A stretch of 64,000 bases of DNA, taken from assembly GCF_015557635.1 (NCBI RefSeq), contig NZ_JADNOP010000010.1, positions 62,001 to 126,000 on the forward strand, read 5' to 3'. This document shows, in pieces, positions 59,535-64,000 of the stretch (the first letter of the stretch is position 1; each line of letters starts with the position of its first letter). The DNA is from Fusicatenibacter saccharivorans (lineage in GTDB: Bacteria; Bacillota; Clostridia; Lachnospirales; Lachnospiraceae). The translations under genes and the position numbers were made by a program. The notes under the pieces are model-generated. The model was given only the letters and a program-made list of their open reading frames with translations. It was not told where the DNA came from and searched no databases.

Positions 59535-62429
59535 TTGGATAAAGCTGAATATCAAAGCCGGCTGGAAGAGCTGAACAGTCTGGTAAAAAAAGAGGACTAT
59601 GAGGGGGCACTTGCAGTTGTAGAAGCCGTTGACTGGCGGCGTGTCAAGAGTCTGCGTACGCTCGGCATGGTAGCGGATGTCTATGAGGCGAACAAACGAT
59701 ATCCGGAGGCGAAGAAGATTCTGCTGATGGCGTATGACCGTTCCTCCATCGGAAAGGGCATTCTGTACCGCCTGGTAGAGGTCTCCGTAAAAATGAAAGA
59801 CTTTGATGAGGCGATTGACTTTTACAACGAGTTTGAAGCAGTCGCACGTCACGATAATTCCCGGTATCTGCTGAAATACAAGATTTTAAGAGGACAGAAA
59901 GCGCCGCTTGAGGAGCAGATTTCCCTTCTGGAGGAATACAAAGAGCGGGAATTTACCGAGAGATGGGCATATGAACTGGCAAACCTTTACAGCAAAGCCG
60001 GAGAGACGCAGAAATGCATCGATGCCTGTGATGAGCTGATCCTGTGGTTCAGCGAGGGCAAATATGTGACAAAGGCAATGGATCTGAAAATGAAGTACGA
60101 GCCGCTGTCACCGTCCCAGCAGATCAAATACGAGCATCGTTTTGACTACAAAAAGAATGAAGAGCCGTCTGAGGATCCGGAAGCACTTGAAGTGCGGTTA
60201 GCCGGAGAGAGCGGAGCCGGTGAAATGGCTGCGACGAAAGAGCCGGCAGAGACGCCGGAAGTAAAACCGGTAAACGGCGGTGTGATGAGCCAGTATGTGG
60301 CCGGTGAAGAAGAAAAAGAAGCCGGTTCGCCGTACGAAGCATATGAGAAAACACAGCAGGCCGAGGCAGATGCAGAGCAGGTGCAGGAGTACGAAGCACT
60401 GCAGCAGACAGAGGAGCCGATCGAGGAGATTCCGGAAGAGCAGGCGTATGCAGACAGCACGCCGACGTACCTTGGAAATACGATCGATCTTCACGCAGAG
60501 CTTGCAAAGAGCATCCGCGATGTCTTCTCCTTCCGCGGAAAGAAACAGGAAGAGACGGCAGTCGAGGAAGAGACAAGCGAAGAGCCGGTACAGTACGAAG
60601 TAAAAGATCTGGAGCCGGAGCAGCTTGATGTAAACGTAGAGGTATCCCCGGATGCCAACACGACAATCAAGACAAGACCGCAGCCAAAACCGAAGGAAAA
60701 AGCCGAGCCGGTAATGCCGAAAGCACCGAAGCCGGAGAAGAAATACGAAGAGCCGGACCTCGAAGCACTGTTCCAGGAGACCGCAGCAAACCTGTCGGAG
60801 GAAGTTGCGGAGGAAGAAGCAGAAGAGCCAGTGGAACCGGCAGCAGAAGCCGAAACCGCAGAGCAGCCGATGGATCCGGAGTCCGAGACAGAGGCACGGG
60901 AAACGGCAGAGGAGCCGCAGGCGGAAGCTGAGCCGGAAGAAGATGCAGAACCGGCAGATGAAGCGGAAACCGAAGAGATCACAGAACCGGCGGATGAGGC
61001 TGAAACCGAAGAAGCTACAGAGCCGATGGATGAAGCTGAGATCGAAGAGATTATAGAACCGGCAGCCGAGGCTGAAATCGAAGAAGCAGAAGTTACAGAA
61101 CCAGCAGTGGAAGCTGAAACAGAAGCAGCCGAGAAGGCTCAGGCGGAAGCCGAAATTGAGGAAACCGTAGAACCGGCGGAGACACCGTCCATGGATGCAA
61201 CGGTTGTCATCGCGGATCTGAAACCGGCAGAGGAGACACGGCCGACCATCGATTTTAGTGAGCTTCAGGCAGCGCTGAACGCAGAAGTGCAGGAAGCTGA
61301 AAAAGCATCGGAAATCGAACTGCCGGATGAGCCGGAAACTGCGGAAGCAGAACCTGCTGACGAGCCGGAAAGCGAAACAGAGCCGGAAACTCCGGCCGAG
61401 ACTGAGCCAGCCGATCCGTTTGAGCCGGCAGGAACCCAGCCGATCGAGATTACCCCGGAGGAAATCGAAATCGAAGTTCCGACCGAGCCAAAGCGTGAGC
61501 GCGTATCCGATGCGACGATCAACATGAGCATCGAAAAAACAACGGATGCCACCGTTCAGCTGATCCGCGACAACATTCCGGAAGGAACTGTTGCGAAATC
61601 GATTGAAGAGGTGCTCCGAGAGGAGACGCCGGAGGAGGCAAGACTCCGCATCCTGAACGACACCCAGCCGGATAAGCTGAGTGACGAGCAGAAAGCGCTG
61701 TTTACTTACTTTGCGAAAGTTCCAGGCATGGATATCCAGATTCTGGATGCAATGCATGGTGTTTATCATTACGCAGGCGACCGTACTTCCCGTCATGGAA
61801 ACATTGCCATTATGGGCGGATACGGTACTGGAAAAACGAAGCTGTCGGAGGATCTCGTCCGTGCAATCTGTGCTGACTTAAAACTTCCGGCAACGAAGAT
61901 GGCCCGTCTGGATGCATCTGTTCTGAACAAAAAGGACTGTGCGCAGATTGTTTCAAAGCTGGCGGGAGGTTTCCTCCTGATCGAGCGTGCCGGTCTGATG
62001 TACCCGGAGACGATCGAGAAGCTGTCGCAGGCAATGGATTTCCGTACCGACAGTCTGGTTCTGATCATCGAGGATGAGAAGGTCAGCATGAGAGGTCTTC
62101 TGCGGAATTACCCTGATTTTGCGAAGAAGTTTGAGACGGTCATTTCGATTCCTGTTTTCACGAACGACGAGCTGGTTACGTTTGCCCGCACGTATGCGCG
62201 TGAGAATGGATACAAGATGGACGAGATGGGTGTGCTTGCTCTGTATACACAGATTGGCAACAATCAGAAGGAGGGCGAGCCGATGACGATTTCACAGGTC
62301 AAAGATATGGTGGATCGTGCCATCGCCCATGCAGAAAAGGGAACCCGTAAATTCGGAAGACGCATGTCCAGAAAGCATACCGATGCGGACGACCGCGTGA
62401 TTCTTTACGAGAAAGACTTTGAGTTCTAA
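59535..62429 (+). CDS. TPR / acidic-repeat / AAA+ ATPase protein
   Basis: The 964-residue protein has about 220 residues of TPR-like helices, a low-complexity middle (about 225-660) dominated by Glu, Ala, Pro and Thr with 12-residue repeats of the EPADEAETEEIT type, and a C-terminal AAA+ domain. The latter has Walker A MGGYGTGKTKL near 760, FLLIERAG in place of a clean Walker B and VLIIEDEKVSMRGLL. The AAA+ part recalls the CbbX/SpoVK group. The likely start is TTG 59535, with GAGGTG 6 bases upstream; GTG 59526 is the alternative. Its task is unknown. The 15-base gap to rsmA suggests one operon. Confidence 0.75.
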   Translation: MDKAEYQSRLEELNSLVKKEDYEGALAVVEAVDWRRVKSLRTLGMVADVYEANKRYPEAKKILLMAYDRSSIGKGILYRLVEVSVKMKDFDEAIDFYNEFEAVARHDNSRYLLKYKILRGQKAPLEEQISLLEEYKEREFTERWAYELANLYSKAGETQKCIDACDELILWFSEGKYVTKAMDLKMKYEPLSPSQQIKYEHRFDYKKNEEPSEDPEALEVRLAGESGAGEMAATKEPAETPEVKPVNGGVMSQYVAGEEEKEAGSPYEAYEKTQQAEADAEQVQEYEALQQTEEPIEEIPEEQAYADSTPTYLGNTIDLHAELAKSIRDVFSFRGKKQEETAVEEETSEEPVQYEVKDLEPEQLDVNVEVSPDANTTIKTRPQPKPKEKAEPVMPKAPKPEKKYEEPDLEALFQETAANLSEEVAEEEAEEPVEPAAEAETAEQPMDPESETEARETAEEPQAEAEPEEDAEPADEAETEEITEPADEAETEEATEPMDEAEIEEIIEPAAEAEIEEAEVTEPAVEAETEAAEKAQAEAEIEETVEPAETPSMDATVVIADLKPAEETRPTIDFSELQAALNAEVQEAEKASEIELPDEPETAEAEPADEPESETEPETPAETEPADPFEPAGTQPIEITPEEIEIEVPTEPKRERVSDATINMSIEKTTDATVQLIRDNIPEGTVAKSIEEVLREETPEEARLRILNDTQPDKLSDEQKALFTYFAKVPGMDIQILDAMHGVYHYAGDRTSRHGNIAIMGGYGTGKTKLSEDLVRAICADLKLPATKMARLDASVLNKKDCAQIVSKLAGGFLLIERAGLMYPETIEKLSQAMDFRTDSLVLIIEDEKVSMRGLLRNYPDFAKKFETVISIPVFTNDELVTFARTYARENGYKMDEMGVLALYTQIGNNQKEGEPMTISQVKDMVDRAIAHAEKGTRKFGRRMSRKHTDADDRVILYEKDFEF

Positions 62430-62444
62430 ATACATGGAGAATTT

Positions 62445-63317
62445 ATGGAGAAAGTAAAACCGTGGCTCGGGGAGCCGCAGAATACAATAGCCGTACTGCA
62501 GAAGTACGGCTTTGTATTTCAGAAAAAGTATGGTCAGAATTTTCTGATCGATCCACATGTGCTGGATAAGATTGTAGCCGCTGCAGGTATCGGACCGGAC
62601 GATTTTGTTGTGGAAATCGGACCTGGTATCGGTACTCTGACGCAGTATCTTGCGTATGCTGCGCGGAGTGTGTGTGCGGTGGAAATTGACAAGAATCTGA
62701 TCCCGATTCTGGAGGATACGCTGTCGGATTATGATAATGTTGAGGTTATCAACAATGATGTTTTGAAGGTGGATCTGGCGGCGCTGGCGAAGGAGAAGAA
62801 CAACGGACGGCCGATCAAGGTTGTGGCGAATCTTCCGTATTATATTACGACGCCGATTATTATGGGATTATTTGAGAATCATGTGCCGGTGGATTCGATT
62901 ACGGTTATGGTTCAGAAGGAGGTTGCGGACCGGATGCAGACGGGGCCGGGATCGAAGGATTACGGGGCGCTGTCGCTGGCGGTGCAGTATTATGCGGAGC
63001 CGTATATTGTGGCGAATGTGCCGCCGAACTGTTTTATGCCGCGGCCGAAGGTTGGAAGTGCGGTGATCCGGCTGACGCGTCATGAGGTGATGCCGGTGGA
63101 GACGAAGGATGAGAAGTTGATGTTCTCCATTATTCGGGCGTCGTTTAATCAGAGACGGAAGACGCTGGCGAACGGACTGAAAAATTCGGAGCTGCTGCAT
63201 TTTTCGAAAGAGGAGATTGAGGCTGCAATCACAGCCTGCGGCTGGCCGCTTACGATTCGTGGGGAGGCATTGAATTTACAGGAGTTTGCGCGGTTGACGG
63301 ATGAATTGTGTGAATAG
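62445..63317 (+). CDS. rsmA: 16S rRNA (A1518/A1519-N6,N6) dimethyltransferase
   Basis: The 290-residue protein (RsmA/KsgA) has KYGQNFLID near 29-37, the SAM motif VEIGPGIGTLT, the acidic NNDVLK, the catalytic NLPYYITTPI and MVQKEVADRM. The C-terminal part has PPNCFMPRPKVGSAVIRL and ASFNQRRKTL. It dimethylates two adjacent adenines near the 3' end of 16S rRNA; loss gives kasugamycin resistance. It follows the AAA+ gene by 15 bases with TGGAGAA before the ATG. Confidence 0.96.
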   Translation: MEKVKPWLGEPQNTIAVLQKYGFVFQKKYGQNFLIDPHVLDKIVAAAGIGPDDFVVEIGPGIGTLTQYLAYAARSVCAVEIDKNLIPILEDTLSDYDNVEVINNDVLKVDLAALAKEKNNGRPIKVVANLPYYITTPIIMGLFENHVPVDSITVMVQKEVADRMQTGPGSKDYGALSLAVQYYAEPYIVANVPPNCFMPRPKVGSAVIRLTRHEVMPVETKDEKLMFSIIRASFNQRRKTLANGLKNSELLHFSKEEIEAAITACGWPLTIRGEALNLQEFARLTDELCE

Positions 63318-63325
63318 AGGGGACG

Positions 63326-63595
63326 CCTCGCCGCCGCCCGTCCGCCCTTGCGTGATGCGCATGGCAGCGGTGGAAAAGCGGGGGAAAAACGTAGAAAAAA
63401 TGGAGGTCTTTCGACAGACACCGGCATTATTCGCCAGGAAAGCCTGATGCTTTCCCAGCTCAGAATGCCTTGAAATCTGGTGTTGAGCACCAGATTTCAG
63501 TCTCTCGAAAGGCCTCCATTTTTTCTGGTTTTTCCTGCCCGCTTTTCCAATGCTGCCATGCCGCATCACGCAAGGACGGACGGGCGGCGGCGAGG
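63326..63595. repeat. 270-bp near-perfect inverted repeat (giant hairpin)
   Basis: Arms of about 90 bases (63326-63414 and 63505-63595) match with only a few mismatches and one- or two-base indels. The outer ends are CCTCGCCGCCGCCCGTCCG and its complement; the inner ends are TGGAGGTCTTTCGA and TCGAAAGGCCTCCA. The 90-base loop holds a further perfect 11-bp stem (63472-63482 with 63488-63498). There is no coding frame I trust. It begins 9 bases after rsmA. It could be a mobile palindromic repeat, a structured RNA or a very large terminator-like element. Confidence 0.85.
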
Positions 63596-63699
63596 CTGGT
63601 AGTGGGGGCGGGAGGGGAGGTCTGGATCCGCCCGGATGGGCGGATCGGCGTGAGATTGTTGTGAGGAAGATGGGAGAAAATGAGAAAAAGGCATGAAAA

Positions 63700-63745
63700 A
63701 AAGCACCGTTGGCGAAACAGTGCTTTCTTTCATTTTTATTTTTAA
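63700..63745 (+). terminator. terminator-like hairpin
   Basis: AAAGCACCGTT (63700-63710) pairs with AACAGTGCTTT (63716-63726), one mismatch, and a T-rich stretch follows. It probably ends the rsmA transcript. The region 63740-63885 shows nothing else except a GTTCATG/CATGAAC stem. Confidence 0.65.
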
Positions 63746-63885
63746 AGGAAGGAGAGCCGATTTTCTAATCGGCAATATGAAAAAGAAAATTGTGTAAATA
63801 ATGTTGGCATTCATTATTTATGCTTTTAGTATACGGGTAAATTATGTTGAAAGCGTGTTCATGTTGTAAAAAAATCATGAACAAA

Positions 63886-64000
63886 TTGTGACTATTCAGA
63901 GCCATGCGAAATTTCAGAACAAATTGCGAATCATGCTTGCATGAATGAGCACTTTTTTCTGAAATTTCATATGGCGAGAAGCCACATCAAGATGCAGCGC
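63886..64000 (-). repeat. 115-nt structured repeat, copy 3 of 3 (at window end)
   Basis: Read on the minus strand this copy runs from GCGCTGCATCT to TAGTCACAA and matches 11584-11698 in length and order. It shares TTCTCGCCATATGAAATT, the TCATTC hairpin and TTTCGCATGGCTCTGAATAG with 43661-43773. The window ends exactly at its left boundary, so it may extend further. Confidence 0.7.

Noticed and set aside
60198-61796. Long minus-strand frame opposite the acidic repeat region
   Set aside because: It arises from the repetitive codons of the TPR/AAA+ gene, giving an Arg/Cys/Phe-rich nonsense protein.

Overview
The window looks like the chromosome of a gut-type Clostridia, most likely Lachnospiraceae. 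The grounds are a mid-40s to about 50 percent GC feel, purine-rich AGGAGG ribosome binding sites, T-box and lysine riboswitch control, a type 2 isoleucyl-tRNA synthetase, SARP/BTAD-type regulators and a two-enzyme GH130 mannoside phosphorolysis cluster like that described in Roseburia. The species cannot be named from the sequence alone. No rRNA, tRNA or CRISPR array was seen.

Layout. 1-9.1 kb: a MATE efflux protein and an AIM24-like protein on the minus strand, then a plus-strand run of acetyltransferase, HD hydrolase, methyltransferase, zinc-ribbon protein and an atypical peptide deformylase. A decayed sugar O-acetyltransferase start follows, then a lysine riboswitch with terminator in front of an AGCS symporter, and an amidohydrolase. 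9.4-20.6 kb: a YdjM-like membrane protein, a SARP-like regulator and the mannoside cluster (phosphogluco/phosphomannomutase, GH36 alpha-galactosidase, LacI repressor, GH130_2, cellobiose 2-epimerase, GH130_1). Together these would strip galactose from galactomanno-oligosaccharides, epimerise the reducing end, phosphorolyse to mannose-1-phosphate and feed glycolysis. The sugar importer is not in the window. 20.6-27.7 kb: a hybrid sensor kinase (minus), a DEDDh exonuclease, thymidine kinase and several small acetyltransferases and kinases. 27.7-30.3 kb: an ABC-F ATPase behind a leader that carries a 66-nt hairpin repeat also found at position 9, with related terminator hairpins on both sides.

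30.3-41.5 kb is the most unusual part. Two divergent operons share a 266-bp promoter region. The minus one encodes a GrpE-like protein, an Hsp70-like ATPase and an unknown protein. The plus one encodes a transglutaminase-like protein (broken by a one-base deletion), a protein kinase, a TerY-like vWA protein, a PP2C phosphatase, a tentative SPFH-like protein, a HerA/FtsK-like ATPase and, last, a very acidic protein ending in what looks like an Ntox15 (HxxD) DNase toxin domain. I read this as a phosphorylation- and chaperone-regulated, toxin-bearing conflict or delivery system.

41.5-53.3 kb: a manganese-type (yybP-ykoY) riboswitch leading a CaCA exchanger and a UPF0016/GDT1 exporter, then an accessory stretch with four copies (one decayed) of the AAA-ATPase-like/PD-(D/E)XK protein family mixed with small housekeeping-type enzymes and glycerate kinase. 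53.3-64 kb: a T-box and ileS, glycogen phosphorylase, a TPR/acidic-repeat/AAA+ protein and rsmA (ksgA), then about 680 bases without a gene that hold a 270-bp near-perfect hairpin and one copy of a 115-bp structured repeat whose other copies lie at 11.6 and 43.7 kb.
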